Source: Kudoa neothunni (taxonomy: Eukaryota; Cnidaria). Taken from it: DNA of 64,000 nt. Numbering within the stretch: the stretch's first letter is position 1; each line of letters begins with the position of its first letter. Positions 47,301 to 59,542 of this stretch are shown here, in pieces. The position numbers and the translations under genes are program-made. The stretch is taken from NCBI GenBank assembly GCA_964304625.1, contig OZ199838.1, forward strand, positions 4,216,001-4,280,000, in the 5' to 3' direction. The notes under the pieces are model-generated. The model ran no database searches and was not told where the DNA came from. It saw nothing but the letters and a program-made list of their open reading frames with translations.

Positions 47301-48390
47301 TCCTCAATGAGGAACCCCATCAATTTAAATGTTGCCACAAGGCAGGGATGGCCAGACTTATCCAAATAGGGAGTCGACTTTAAGGTTTCCCAAATTTTCA
47401 AGAGCTACAAGGCATTAAAATCATTTATGTATCTCTTCCTTATTTAGAACTTACATTTTTGGAAAATTGGTGGTAAATATTAAGATAAAATGTTGTAGAA
47501 TTATATATAAATGATTTTTAATTTTTTCTTGTTCAGTTAATCGCTGGAAAACTTACATATAATTATTACAAGTATAATTTATGATGATTTTTCCAAAAAA
47601 GTAAATTAGTAGTTAATGATCTAAGAGACACTTTCTCCATAAAAAAAGTCGAAAAAATAATAAAATATTTGTCATATTTAGTCATGTATGGTAATATTAT
47701 CAAAAACTAAATTAAATCTTTACGAATAAGATAATAACTCAAGAATTTAATGCTTTCGAAATTTTTTTTCCAGAGATTGTTTCTGATGTTACAAGTTTTT
47801 TCTGTTTCCATATTATCAATGAGTGATCAAACGGTAATATGGTTCGTATGTTGTTAACTCTTTACGAATTAGTTTCGTCAGGTGTTTGTTTGTGAGGGAG
47901 GAATCCGCGATGCTTTAATTTTACAGACTTCATCGTTGAATAAATAAGCTTACAACAACAAGTTTTTCAAAGCATAGAAATAAGTTTGAGGCAAATTTCT
48001 GTTTGTTTTGAATATTTAGTTTCATGAACGTATTTTCCAAATTCGCTTAGTGAGTTGGAATTATGGACCATCTTTAAAGCTTCAATGCATGATTTATTCT
48101 TTCGACAACTGTCATTTGGTAACTGATAAACACTAGTTTTAACTGTATTCCTTAATGAAACTAGTAATAATTCTGATTTTCTTAAAATATTAAAATCATA
48201 TGGTAGGTTTTAACTACCTTTTTGTAATCAAAAATATTTTCTAATTTACGATTAAAGGTTTCGGGTATTTTAGCAATAGAGATAGCAGTCATGGATTTTT
48301 CCCTCTCCAACGTTGGTTATTTGGTTCTGGAAAATATATATTTATTGAAGAGAGAGCATGAAAAATTAATGTTTTTTACAAAACTTAAGA
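44374..48390. other. 4-kb stretch without an identified gene
   Basis: Contains a Merlin-end-like word at 44466-44493 (GGGGGTTTATATCAAAG) and ORFs of 94 codons (46164-46448) and 69 codons (47042-47251). Neither ORF matches a family I recognise. A possible host exon is listed separately at 45375-45447. Confidence 0.35.
45375..45447 (-). other. possible host exon, product unknown
   Basis: Minus-strand segment bounded by CACAAG before it and GTAGGT after it, consistent with splice sites. One frame reads CMYIDGQNSSYLKEVVIGRD and looks like ordinary soluble protein rather than transposon remnant. No partner exon could be assigned with confidence. Confidence 0.2.
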
Positions 48391-49665
48391 TTGCTTCCAA
48401 AAGAGCAGATTTATGGAAAATGTAATTTACAGATGAGCTTACAAAAAGATCAAGTAATTAATGGGTATGGCTTCAGATGTAATGGATGTCGAAGAAGATT
48501 GAGCTTCCGCAAAGGAACTTTTTCTCAATGTTCCGAGCTATTGTTATGGCGAATATTTATGCTAATATATTTTGATGTTTTTGACATTCAAATGTCGTAT
48601 AACATAACATGCTCATGAAACAATTACAAATTGGAAGGATCACATTTGATATCCGTCCCCCAAATAATCCTATAACATTATCTAGATTAACCGCGAGCTA
48701 ATCGTTTGTTTTCCATCACTAACACTAATACCGCACCATGAGGATTATCGACTCACAAACACAATAAATAAGGATTAAGTCGTTATTTACAAACAACCAC
48801 ACAACAATGATTGCACCAAGAAAGTCATTCAATAAAATTTTAGGTGAAGAGAAAAATTCCATCAATTATCTCATTGAACGGGCATTCTTGAAGAGCCTAC
48901 TAATTGCAGTAAATGTGGTGGAATCAGATTTTCGATCCACAGAAAAAATTGGCGATGTTGTGCAAAGTCTTGCCGGAAAGAAATCTCTATTTTTGACTAT
49001 ACGATCTTCAAGAATATTAAACTCAAAGTTAATGATTTCATGGAGTTGGCTTATTATTGGTTAGTGGGTGTAAAAACTCTTAACTTGATCACTATCACTG
49101 ATCACTCCTCTCAAACTACCACTAACTATTCCCATTATCTTAGACAAATGATGGCCGATAGTTTAGGATTTGAGGACATCATAATTGGAGGAGAAAACAC
49201 AGTCAGAGAAATTGATGAGTCCAAGTTTGGTAAAATAAAGCATAACAGAGGCCATGGTGTTAATGGAGCATGGGTTCTTGGAGATGTCGAAAGGACACTC
49301 GAAAGAAGAATGTTTCTAGTGGAGGTCCCTGATAGAACCGCTGAAACTCTAATAAAAAAAATAAAAATCTATGTTAAACCAGGCTCAATTATCATCAAAG
49401 ACTGTTTCAAAAGCTACGCCACACTTCATAATTTCTACACTCATCTCACTGTTAACCACAGTATAGAATATGTAGATAATGTTTCGGGAGCTCACACCAA
49501 TACTATTGAGAGAACTGGGGTGCCATAAAATATCGAATATCTCCCAGAAATAGAACGTCATCGGTTAATGAGGATGGAACTGTTCGTATGGATCGCATTA
49601 ATGAATCTCACGGTGAATTTCAATGGAGAAAAAATCAACATGACTTATGGAGAGGTTTTATGTAA
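48391..49665 (+). pseudogene. Merlin (IS1016/ISXO2-like) transposase remnant 2, nearly complete
   Basis: The N-terminal part (48391-48618) has the zinc-ribbon half RCNGCRRRLSFRKGTF. A degenerate middle follows. Then 162 codons (49040-49528) hold the DDE core: EIDESKFGKIKHNRG (first Asp), GAWVLGDVERTLERRMFLVE, IIKDCFKSY (second Asp) and GAHTNTIE (Glu). A one-base shift after TIERTG moves the end (GAIKYRISPRN, FQWRKNQHDLWRGF) into another frame, stopping near 49665. All three catalytic acids remain, but there are at least three interruptions. Confidence 0.82.
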
Positions 49666-49811
49666 TCTCTAAAAATTAATCTACAATCAGATCACTCTTA
49701 TCAGCGTTTTGTTGTGTTTTTTCTAAAATGTGTTTTTATAATAAATATAAGAATTATTTTATTGAGGATTAAGGGGGCTTAGACCAAATTTCAGCCAATT
49801 GGAAAAACTAT

Positions 49812-50339
49812 GTGAGAGAGATCTATATAGAATATTTCAATTCAAATTGCGTGATTATGGGAGATGAAAATGTTATTGTTCAGATCGTCGAATCGAACAT
49901 ATGCAAGAGAAAATACCACCGAGGAAGAGTGCTAGTGAATCAGAAAATGCGGATTGTCGGTGGTGCCGATGGAAACAACAACATTTTTCAAGTATTGACC
50001 GAAATAAGAAATCAGTCTACAATAGAATCCATAATTACTCAGTATGTTGCTCGTGAATCAATAATATGGACTGACAAATAGAGTGGTTATAACTCTCTTG
50101 AGTCTTTGGGTTACGTGCACGAGTCTGCAAATCATAGTATTGAATTCAACGCCGTTGATGGCGCGCACACAAATAAGATCGAATCTGTTTGGGGAGCAAC
50201 CAAAAGAAAGTTCCGCCACGTAACCAATAAGGTGTCAGACTTGATGGGATGGTATTTATGTTCCAACCAATTAAAAAAAATTAAAGATGAACGACTTTCT
50301 ATGTGTATAAAAACAATTGATAAAATATATTTGTATTAG
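49812..50339 (+). pseudogene. Merlin (IS1016/ISXO2-like) transposase remnant 3
   Basis: A second Merlin copy in the same orientation directly downstream. VQIVESNICKRKYHRG corresponds to the first catalytic block, with Val where Asp is expected. IIWTDK, a stop, then SGYNSLESLGYVHESANHS and GAHTNKIESVWGATKRKF follow (last acid retained). A word at 49773-49805 beginning GGGGGCTTAGACC may be its left end, and a weak counterpart lies near 50395-50425. It lacks the zinc ribbon. It is not simply a duplicate of copy 2, because the two protein segments differ strongly. Confidence 0.75.
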
Positions 50340-50491
50340 AATCTATTATTATTGTTATTTACAAAATTAATATCTTTCATCCGATTATTGACGGAAATAC
50401 CTGAAGCCAACCCACTGTACCGTACTTTGGCCAAGGTTTCATTTCTTCATTTGATTAAATAGTTTAAACTTTTCAATTTTTTCCGAATTAA

Positions 50492-52717
50492 CCTTCTAAG
50501 TAGCTGAAAATTTTACACCCTCCAAATAAAAATGGGGAAGAAGTCTACCCCAGGATTTTTTTGATCAAATTTTACGAAATACTGTGTGGCATTTATTGAG
50601 TAAGTTTTAGTTAATTCCGCCAATTCAATTTTGAGTAAATGATAAAACATTCGGATTTTACATGTATACGCACGCGCATGTGTTCTTGGCTATTGCATTT
50701 TTTGTAATAAAATACTATTTGAACAGGCGATTATACATTTATTGGAATAGAAAGTGTTTAAATCTACAAAATACTTAGTATCGACGATCTCCGTAACTTT
50801 TTATTTAGTGAAATATCTTTTAGCGCCAAAAACGAAAATAAACAAATTAATCTATTCCTTAAAACATTTATTAGAGATAGTTTTTGAATATTCTCTACAG
50901 CATGAATTTAAACAAATCGAATATTTTATTTGAGTTTTCCTGTCATTTTTTTTCTTACATAATTCAAATCTTCGGATAGAGCTATTCCTGTTATCATTCA
51001 AAAGATTATTACGCGGAATATTTGTTAAGTGGGATTCTTGCTTCCTTCTTGCGATCAGTTTTCTTGTCAGTTCATGGGCCATCAATTTCAAAAATTTCCT
51101 CCTAATGAGTTGGGACATATATAATTCTTTATAAATAAAGAATGCATTTATTAGCGATTTATCATCATATTAAAAAACACGATTAGAGGCCAACGACGAG
51201 TAAATCTTTTAACACTGACAGATGACAGTAATCTAGCGATTGTATCCACCCCTCCTTTGACTCGATTATAATGTAGAATAATCTCAGATTTGGGTGTTCG
51301 AGGAGGACGTGCAAAGAACATATACGGGTTTATTTTTGTTTGGTTAAATACCTAAATATCATTTTTCCCCATTGAATACGAAGAATGTAAAATCATAGGG
51401 GGATATCCCCTTTGTTCGCGCTAATTGTTCCAATCATGGTCAGTTTCATCGTCAATAATTCCTCTGCCAATTCAACGGAGGTAAAGAAGTTGTCACAGGC
51501 CAGATTTTACCGGATCCTTGGAGTGGGTCTATTAACTTTAGCACAATGTTCTTCCCGGCATTTATCGCCCTATTAGCATTATTTTGTCTCCCCAAATAAA
51601 CGTCAATGTTGTACACGTATGTAGATTTTGAATCAACCATCAGGAAAAACTTTATGTCATACTTAGCAGGTTTGCTAGGCATGTATTGTTTGAAGAGACA
51701 ATGCCCTCTAAATAAAACTAACTGTTCGTCCACACACATCTTCAAAGGGGCGGAAACAACGAGGTAATAAATCAACCCAATGCGTACAAAGCTCTCGTAT
51801 ATGACAAAATTTGTCATGTTTTTTCTAGCTTCTCTATTATCCCTGTCATCAAAATGAAGGGATTCAGTAATTTGCCTAAATCTATTTAATGAAAAGAGAT
51901 CTCGGTAAATTTTTCTCTCTTCATCGACTCCAAACAATTCTGAAATTGGTTCCTCGGGGTCTTTGTGGATTGCCATCAATAGCATACATCCGATTCTACA
52001 TTATCTAATATCCTCCAGTTACCACCGAAGTAACTTTCCCCAAATTTGTTCGTAAAATTCAAAATAATTTCATGCATTGTCTGACTAAAAAATAGTCTAA
52101 ATGTATCAATCATTTCGTTTGCGTTGTTAGATGCGAAAGGAGAAACACCAGGTTGATTATTCATGATATTCTCGGCCCCCGTTCTAGAGGATATAGGTTT
52201 CTTATCGGTCCACAAAGTTCCATTCTTATCAAATAATAATCACATGTCATGTTATCGTCGATATCCGAGATATCTGAAGTAGATTCAATATAACTTGAGT
52301 AATCAACGTCAGACTCATCAAAATCGGAGAAACTATCACTATACTCAGGAGATGAAGACATCTTTCTACTATTTCCGCGAATACACACATATAACATAAC
52401 AATAGTATTTTGTTGTTTATTCAAAATCTGATCGGTAGAATTTTCTAAAATTCTCCCAATAAATATAATTCAATATTTAGAAAATTTTTATCAAACAAAA
52501 AGCTGGAGTAGATTTCTACCCCATTTTTATTTGGGAGGTGTTTTATCGTTAATTTCCTTTATATAAAACCGAAAAAATTTTTTCCACCATTTTATGGCAG
52601 CTATTAAGAACATAGTCGATCAAAACAATTTATAAAGTTGTGTGTTCTATTTTCATGCCACAATATTGTTATGAAGTTTCTCCTGGGGTAGAAATCTACC
52701 CCATTTTACTCGGAGGG
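50492..52717 (-). mobile_element. piggyBac element C
   Basis: About 2.2 kb between TTAA (50488-50491 and 52718-52721). The left end starts CCTTCTAAG, and 30 bp further in has CACCCTCCAAATAAAAATGG. The right end, read inward, starts CCCTCCGAGTAAAATGGGG, with a second motif copy (CACCTCCCAAATAAAAATGG) about 180 bp inside. It encodes a decayed minus-strand transposase. It lies head to tail with piggyBac D, whose left TTAA is at most about 10 bp away. Confidence 0.82.
50852..52361 (-). pseudogene. piggyBac C transposase remnant
   Basis: Starts MSSSPEYSDSFSDFDESDVD, an acidic leader, then ENIMNNQPGVSPFA. The core follows with FSLNRFRQITESLHFDD, CVDEQLVLFRGHCLFKQYMP (first Asp), and a damaged second-Asp block after KLIDPLQGSGK, where the usual ADNFF is out of frame. 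The C-terminal 88 codons (51118-50852) retain LIRRKFLKLMAHEL and a reduced cysteine cluster. There are at least four frame breaks. The most similar copy by eye is piggyBac B. Confidence 0.8.
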
Positions 52718-52726
52718 TTAAATTAA

Positions 52727-54773
52727 CGTTAAAATAGCTTCCGAGGAAAATTGGGACGTAAATACACCTTGCTTTTTTTTGATAAATTGTTTAAGATATT
52801 TTAAAAAATATATTTGGAACTTTTCAGATAATTCTAATCGTTAAATAACCCTTAAATTGGCAATAACTTATTCAGTTTACTGAATTCTCAAGCGCGAAAA
52901 ATAATGAGTTCTTGTGATTACAGTAGTAGTCGTTTTGATACTGATTCTTTTGAGTGTGATTCCTTAGTTGATGTTAATATATCATCAGATAATGAAGATT
53001 ATATCATTATTGTATCATTAGACTCATTAGTTGATAAAATGGAGTTCTATGGACAGCTGAAAATATTATAAATAATCGTCCAGACGTTTCTCCCTACATA
53101 TCTCAAAACGTTAACAAAGCAGTTGATACTTTTAAGGTGTTATTTAATTTTGATATGTAAAAGTTGATTTTAAAATTTACAAATCAATATGGAGAAAAAA
53201 TTTTTGTTAATGCTTGGACAGAATTAGACGAAACTGAACTCGATGGCTTCGTCAGATGCTTAATTTTAATAGGCGTATATAGAGACAACCATGAACCTGT
53301 TAAGGAATCATTTGGATCTGGAGAAGGATAAAAAATATATCGTGATCTCTTTTCATTAACAAGATTTCGGCAAATTATACGAGCACTTCACTTTGATGAC
53401 TAAGAAACTAACTTACTTGAGAAAAGTTAATGACAAATTTTGTCATATCGAGGATCTTTGGAACATTTTAGTTGATTTATTTAATCGTAGCTTTCGTCCA
53501 TATGAAGATCTCTGCTTCGACGAACAACTTGTTGCATTTAGAGGTCGCTGCAAATTCAAGCAGTATATGCCGATGAAACCTGCCATGTATGGGAATAAGG
53601 TTTTTCTATTGGTTGATCCTAGATCAAAATATGTTTGCAATTTGTCCGTCTACTTGGGTAAGCGGTCTCAGAATGACACAACAACTGTTAATGCTGGGAA
53701 AACATTGTTTTGCAACTTACGGAACCATTCATAAACTCGGTGACGAATATTGTTTGTGACAACTTTTTCACGTCAATTGAGTTATCTGATGAATTGTTAA
53801 GTAGAAAAGTTACAATTATTGGAACCATGCGTGAAAACAAACATGATATTCCATTCTATCTACGACTTCAAAAAGACACCCTATTATATTCATCTCTTTT
53901 TGTATTTAATAACAAAAGGATGATATTAAGGTATTTACCCAAGAAGAACAAGACTGTCTATATGCTTTATTCATCTTCAAGTAACACACACATACACTGC
54001 GACTGAAGCGCCATTTAAGCCCGACATTGTATTGCAGTATAATTTGATAAAAGGAGGAGTTGACACCAGCGCAAGGTTATTGGCTTCAATTAGTGTCAGA
54101 TGAATCAATCGTTGTTGATCACTAATTTTATCTTTCAATATGATCGATATTACCTTGATCAATGCTCTTTGCATATTCAAAGAACTTTTTTCTTCAGTAC
54201 GTCGTAGAAGAAGAGATTTTTTGAAGATGATGGCTGAGCAAATGACACTTCCATTGCTATCAAGAAAAAATCTAATAATTCAACCCTACATTTGACCTAT
54301 TGTAGAACGGGAAACGACTCTTCAAGGCAGATGTCGATTATGTGAAAGAAAAAATGACAAGAAAACTTCCTCAAAGTGTCGAGTTTGTGCTAATTTTTAT
54401 TGAATAAAACATTCGTAATGTATTTGTCTTAACTGCTGTAATAAATAATACACACATTAGTTTGTCTATTTATCGATTTTTATGAATATGTAAAGTTCTA
54501 ATGAATTGACCAGTTTTGTTTATACATATAAGGTTGAGCGTTAATTGATCCATGTAAATTTTTCTGACCGCCAGAACATCCAGGTATATACACACACACA
54601 TCAAATGTTTAACAATGTTTTCTCATTAATTACTCAAAAATTACTCCACAACAATTTTTCTCATTATGCGGTAATAGTTACCTATTATTTTCCAATAATT
54701 TAGTTGAAAAAACCTGTGGTTTATTTACACCCCAATTTTACTCGGAAGGTGTAAATATTCATGACTTGGATGG
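52727..54773 (+). mobile_element. piggyBac element D
   Basis: The right end is at TTAA 54774-54777; read inward it gives CCATCCAAG and, 24 bp in, CACCTTCCGAGTAAAATTGGG. The left end starts at one of the TTAA words at 52718-52732 and contains TTCCGAGGAAAATTGGG. The exact left TTAA is ambiguous because three occur within 15 bp. It encodes a plus-strand transposase remnant and shares end motifs with element C. Confidence 0.72.
52904..54447 (+). pseudogene. piggyBac D transposase remnant
   Basis: ATG at 52904 starts an acidic leader (MSSCDYSSSRFDTDSFECDS). The region to 53390 is broken by several stops. It then reads CFDEQLVAFRGRCKFKQYMP (first Asp), IVCDNFFTSIELSDELL (second Asp, new frame), a third-Asp block near 54050 (GGVDTSARL, where D at the second position of the pair is lost) and the C-terminal cysteine motif CRLCERKNDKKTSSKCRVC. 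About ten interruptions make it clearly older than piggyBac B. Confidence 0.78.
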
Positions 54774-54777
54774 TTAA

Positions 54778-55804
54778 TTTATATTTATTTCATGTATTTT
54801 TTGCAGATTTAAATTTAACGTCAATTAACATCCATTTAATAGAAATAAACTCGTCCATTATACAAATGGACGATTGAATTTTGTAGATTTTTATGATTTC
54901 ATTTATGGAACTACTCACCTAAAAAATTCAGTTGCTTAAAATTTTTTAAATTCATTTAAAGATATGAACTAATTTTTTCTCGCATCTACATCTTTATAGA
55001 ACTCATCAACGGTAATTGTTATCCTTATATTTTTTCGACTGAGTTAATTATTGGAATGTATTTTTATTTATAACATCACCGCACATTCCTTAATAGCTTT
55101 TTTATTTGCTGTGTCTAAAATTAGTCAACGGTTTCAAATATTTTTTCGAGTAATTTTAAAATATGTTTAAATAATAATCTCATCACTGCCTGCCTGAACT
55201 GAATGAAGTTTTATGAGTTGAAATTATTAATCTAAGCTTGTTAGTAAAATTTTTGTTTTTGAATTTATAATCAAACTACAATTTTGATTATAGATTCAGA
55301 CCTTAAGTATTTGACTCTCGCATATTTAATGTTTTTTTCGTAATATATACATAATAAATAGAATATAATACAATTATATTTTTGTTTAGATTATGTTAAT
55401 CCTATAGGTTTCTCCTCAACGTATTCGCCAATTGATGGAAAGTAAAATTAGATGAGTTGTCGTTGTTTTATCGGTAAAGGTATTTTTTGTTACAGTTCAA
55501 AGTTACACTTAAGAAATTTTACAAGTTAATTCTAGTATTTTGGAAATATTTAAATTTAATTATAAATATTCGCTAATCATATGAATATAATATATATTAA
55601 ATATCCTAGGTGATTTACCTTTTGTTAATTTAATAAGTTTATCCATTATTTCGTATATGACAAAATATTTAGATTTGAATGTATCTTTTATGCATGCTTA
55701 ATACTGGTTTAATTATTCGTCTTTTAATGCAGCGAACTAATCATTAAACCGCATTGAATATTTTACTTTTTCAACCAGTTCCACTTTTTTGTTAGCTAAG
55801 TCGA
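54778..55804. other. intergenic, nothing identified
   Basis: AT-rich spacer between piggyBac D and E, with no ORF or repeat recognised. Confidence 0.35.
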
Positions 55805-55808
55805 TTAA

Positions 55809-57187
55809 CATTCTAACGATTTTGGGGTAAATTTTACCCCACGTTTTTATCACATTAATGTAGAGTATCTTGTAGGTAATCAAATAATAAATTACTAGTT
55901 AAATCAAAAAGTGGATTTGAAGAAAACAATGAACAAAGTAACTAGTTGTGCCATTGCGCATAATGCATAATTCTATATGAATGACGCGAGTGATTTCATT
56001 GAAGAATATACCTCATCTGGAGGCGAATGCAGCGATCAAGTTATCGTTGAAAGTGATATATCGGATCAAGAAATATATCCCATATGTATTAATGATAATA
56101 ATTTGAAGAGTAAAAGTGGAATTATTTGGAGTTTATCAAAGTCACCTACGTGAAAAACCTGTGTCGAAGACATAATGAATTCCATCCGTGATGTTACTTT
56201 ATATATTGTATCTAAGATAAAATCATTCATTGATTGGTTTTTGTTATCCTTTACCTCAGAAATCTATAGTATTATCATAAATTACGTATGCAAAAATGTG
56301 TTTGGAAATCACTATTTCAATGATGAGTGACATGTTACCAATGAAATTGAATTTAAAGGTCATGTAAGCCTTCTAATACTAATAGCTATTCAGATAGACA
56401 AGTACCACTGATAATACTGTCATCGATGCGTCTAAAAGTTTAAAACCTCATACCATAATGCATTACAAAGCAACCAAGAGTAGGGTTGATAATGTGGATA
56501 GAATGTTGACATCAATTTGTACCCAAAAGTTAAAAAGATGGCCGCTTATCGTTCTTTCAACATGATTGATATATCGTTGATTAATGCATTTGCATTATTC
56601 GATGACATATTTAATTCAAAGAGAAAATTGAGGAGAAACTTTCTGAGAGAGATTTCTAAAGAATTGGACAATTCACTGTAAATAGGACCTCCAGAAAAGT
56701 TATCAAAAGAAATTAAAATAAATTTGATATTCGAATAAAGAACCAAGTTCAAATAAAAAATCGTCACGTTGGGATTATTTTAAAAGTTCAAATGATAAGA
56801 GAAAGTCTAAATGGTGCCTTAATTGCTACAAGTTTTAATTCTCCACTCATGATTTGAAATTCTTTTAACGTGTCAAAATTAATTGTTGTGCTTATTTTCG
56901 TTTGTTTTGTTATTTCTTAATGAGTTCTCTATTAGCCGATAATGTTATTTTTATTTTGTAAACACTTACGGAGAACATCGATATATTCCGATAATGTCAT
57001 AATCGAGATTAGTTTGAGACTATTTGGCTTAATTACTACAATATTCCAATGATCCCACTCGTTTGAATTTGACAATATTTTGTATTCCCAAGTTAATATT
57101 TTTTACACACATCGGCGCATTAAAAAAGTGGGATAATTTTTACCCCAAAAGTGTTACAGGGGTATCGTTTTTGAGATCGTTAGAGGG
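55809..57187 (+). mobile_element. piggyBac element E, internally deleted
   Basis: 1.38 kb between TTAA (55805-55808 and 57188-57191). The left end starts CATTCTAACGATTTTGGGG; the right, read inward, starts CCCTCTAACGATCTC with the GGGGTAAAAATT word about 45 bp in. The transposase remnant at 55978-56837 lacks the middle of the protein, which explains the short length. Confidence 0.82.
55978..56837 (+). pseudogene. piggyBac E transposase remnant
   Basis: The leader MNDASDFIEEYTSSGGECSD and SKSGIIWSLSKSPT match PGBD N-termini. FLLSFTSEIYSIIINYVCKN follows, then the text jumps to YKATKSRVDNVDRMLTSIC and LKRWPLIVLS, the third-Asp block and its downstream helix. The first and second catalytic blocks are missing. 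The cysteine domain is reduced to a trace near 56810-56837. Confidence 0.7.
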
Positions 57188-57413
57188 TTAAATAGTGCGT
57201 AGTATCCCTGCACAATTATATAGTGGAACAAGATAGTAGATGGTAGATATAAAAACAATTTTTAAATATATCCCTGATGTTAGATCCTATCCCAATTAAT
57301 GATTTTAGCTAAATGATAAAAATGGATTCCTTGAGGTATTAGTTAATGTGTCCAATAAAAAAATGAACGCATGAGGAGATTTTTTCAAGTTATAGAATAT
57401 GACCAAATCTTAC

Positions 57414-58440
57414 CTCGCTAACGAATGAGCCTTTCTGGGGATAAATTGACCTCAAAACCCCTTTTATAAAAGTTTTCAATACATACGAAAATTGGACAAT
57501 TGTAATATCTAGTGTATTCTCCTAAAAAATATATTGTAATAAAAATTTGAAGAAGCATAAAAAACGATATACGAAAAAAAAACTTTTGGTGTTTCGGATC
57601 AAGTTGACCACAGGGTTTTTACTGTTATAAATGTTAATAAAATATTTAACGAAATAAATAGTTGACTTAGATTGAATTTTGCGCGTGGGACACTGAGAAA
57701 ATAAGTAAAAAATGTACATGAGTTCATACGCAATGACACGGATACATCCGTATTATCGTGCAGTTACCACGAAATTGCCCCAAAACATGTGGACAAAAAC
57801 CAAAGGGAGATTTCGATGAAAATTTTCTCATTGACTATGATAGAGATGCTAGAAAATTATTTAATGACTCTTTTTAGTACTTAAAAGTCAATTTCTGATG
57901 GTTCTGGTGATAATGATAATGACTCGAATGTGTTTTCCGAGAAGAATACTGTTTAAAACCTAAATTTCGTCCAAAGGTCGATGTAAAAAATTAATAGTTT
58001 TTACGTGCGATCAAAATTGAATTAAAATGGTTATATGTACATTTTTAATTTGGCCTTCACCTTCGAGAGAATCTCGTAAAAGTGGTCACCTGCGGTACAA
58101 GACTAATTTGTTTCTCATAATTGAGGGCGGATTTAATTTTTGAATATTTTTTTACATTATTTTAAATCTGAAAAATTTAGTTATCTCACTAATTGGTTGC
58201 AATAAAAACCGAGTCGACAAAACTTAGACTCCGCCAATTATTCACTCGAATTCGGACTATTTCATATACGCACAGTTTAAATATTGATTAAAATACAACA
58301 GAAATATTTCAATAAATTTTTATTTAATTATACCTATGGTTACATAATTATCTATTTCACTCAATAATGCAACAAAAACCTGGTGTCAATTTGACCCCAA
58401 AAGCATCAGGTGTATAGTTGATTTTGAGGCGCTCGGAAGG
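57414..58440. mobile_element. piggyBac element F, non-autonomous
   Basis: About 1.0 kb. The right end is at TTAA 58441-58444 and reads inward CCTTCCGAGCGCC, then TTTTGGGGTCAAATTGACACC about 40 bp in. The left end at 57410-57413 has TTAC in place of TTAA and reads CTCGCTAACGAATGAG, then CTGGGGATAAATTGACC. The interior has only short acidic coding traces (for example DGSGDNDNDSNVFSEKN), perhaps the transposase leader. Non-autonomous and old. Confidence 0.62.
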
Positions 58441-58444
58441 TTAA

Positions 58445-59542
58445 ATACACATTGGAATACTTTATGTCCACCGTATATATTTTAAGCTTTATAGTATGTA
58501 ATAATCATATATGTTAAAATATTTGGCGAACTAGATTAGAACCTTCATCAAGCCTTATTATTCAAAACCTTGGACAGATTATTTATTCTTTCAATTTAGT
58601 ATCTAAATGTGAAAAATAGAAGTAAAATGATAAAACATTTAAACACTTTCAAAATCGTATCACCTAAAACTGAACTTGTAAGCCTAAGGTTCATCCAACT
58701 CGGCTAATTAAGTAAATTCTCAATATCTAATGGTTGTTATGAATCACACATAAGGTACACAATATCCTTAATACGTACTATGGTTTACCGTCAAAGGATT
58801 ATCAGACATCAATCATGCGACCTTAGCATCATTTTATGAAGTTCCAACTATAGATTAAAACACGAATGATCATTTTTTAAATTTATTATCACAGAATTAA
58901 GTGGAGTAAATATTTACGGACGTATTAATGGAAAGATTAATATTCAAGTTGTGGTGTTACAATGTTATTGTATTCAAAATATCTATATAAATAAACTCCT
59001 TCAACTTGAAATTAGATCAATGGGCATTTGGATCAATAATTGATCACAAAATTCTCATATCCAATACAACAGATTTGTTTGGCTACAAAAGTTTATCGGG
59101 AAATCAATATTTTGTCCATAGTTCTGGAACTGGTCATTCCTTAGCATAATACATTGTATAAGAATAAAAGCGATCGCCTCTAGACAACGACCGCACAGTG
59201 AGTGATTAAACAATATTTGGATGGATTAAATTTTTATAAAAGTATTACCCCGTTGAATTATGCATAGGTAATATTATCTATAATCCTTTAATTCATAAAA
59301 TTTTTTGGCAAATCTAAACCAAACCAGCCACTAATGAACTTAATTATATAAATAAGCAAAAGCGTTAAATGGACTAGAATTACACATTGAAAAACATGAC
59401 CAACATCTAATTAGATTAACCACATCGTAACTAGATCGTTTCTTGCCGGAAATTATTCGCCGAAAATAGCTGATCGGTTTAGAGATAGATTTTCGCTGTT
59501 TGATCCACCACCACAACAAATAAACATTGTTATTCGACAGAA
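58445..59542. other. upstream region of the PIP4K-like gene
   Basis: AT-rich, no gene recognised; presumably contains the promoter of the downstream gene, but no specific element can be named. Confidence 0.35.
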
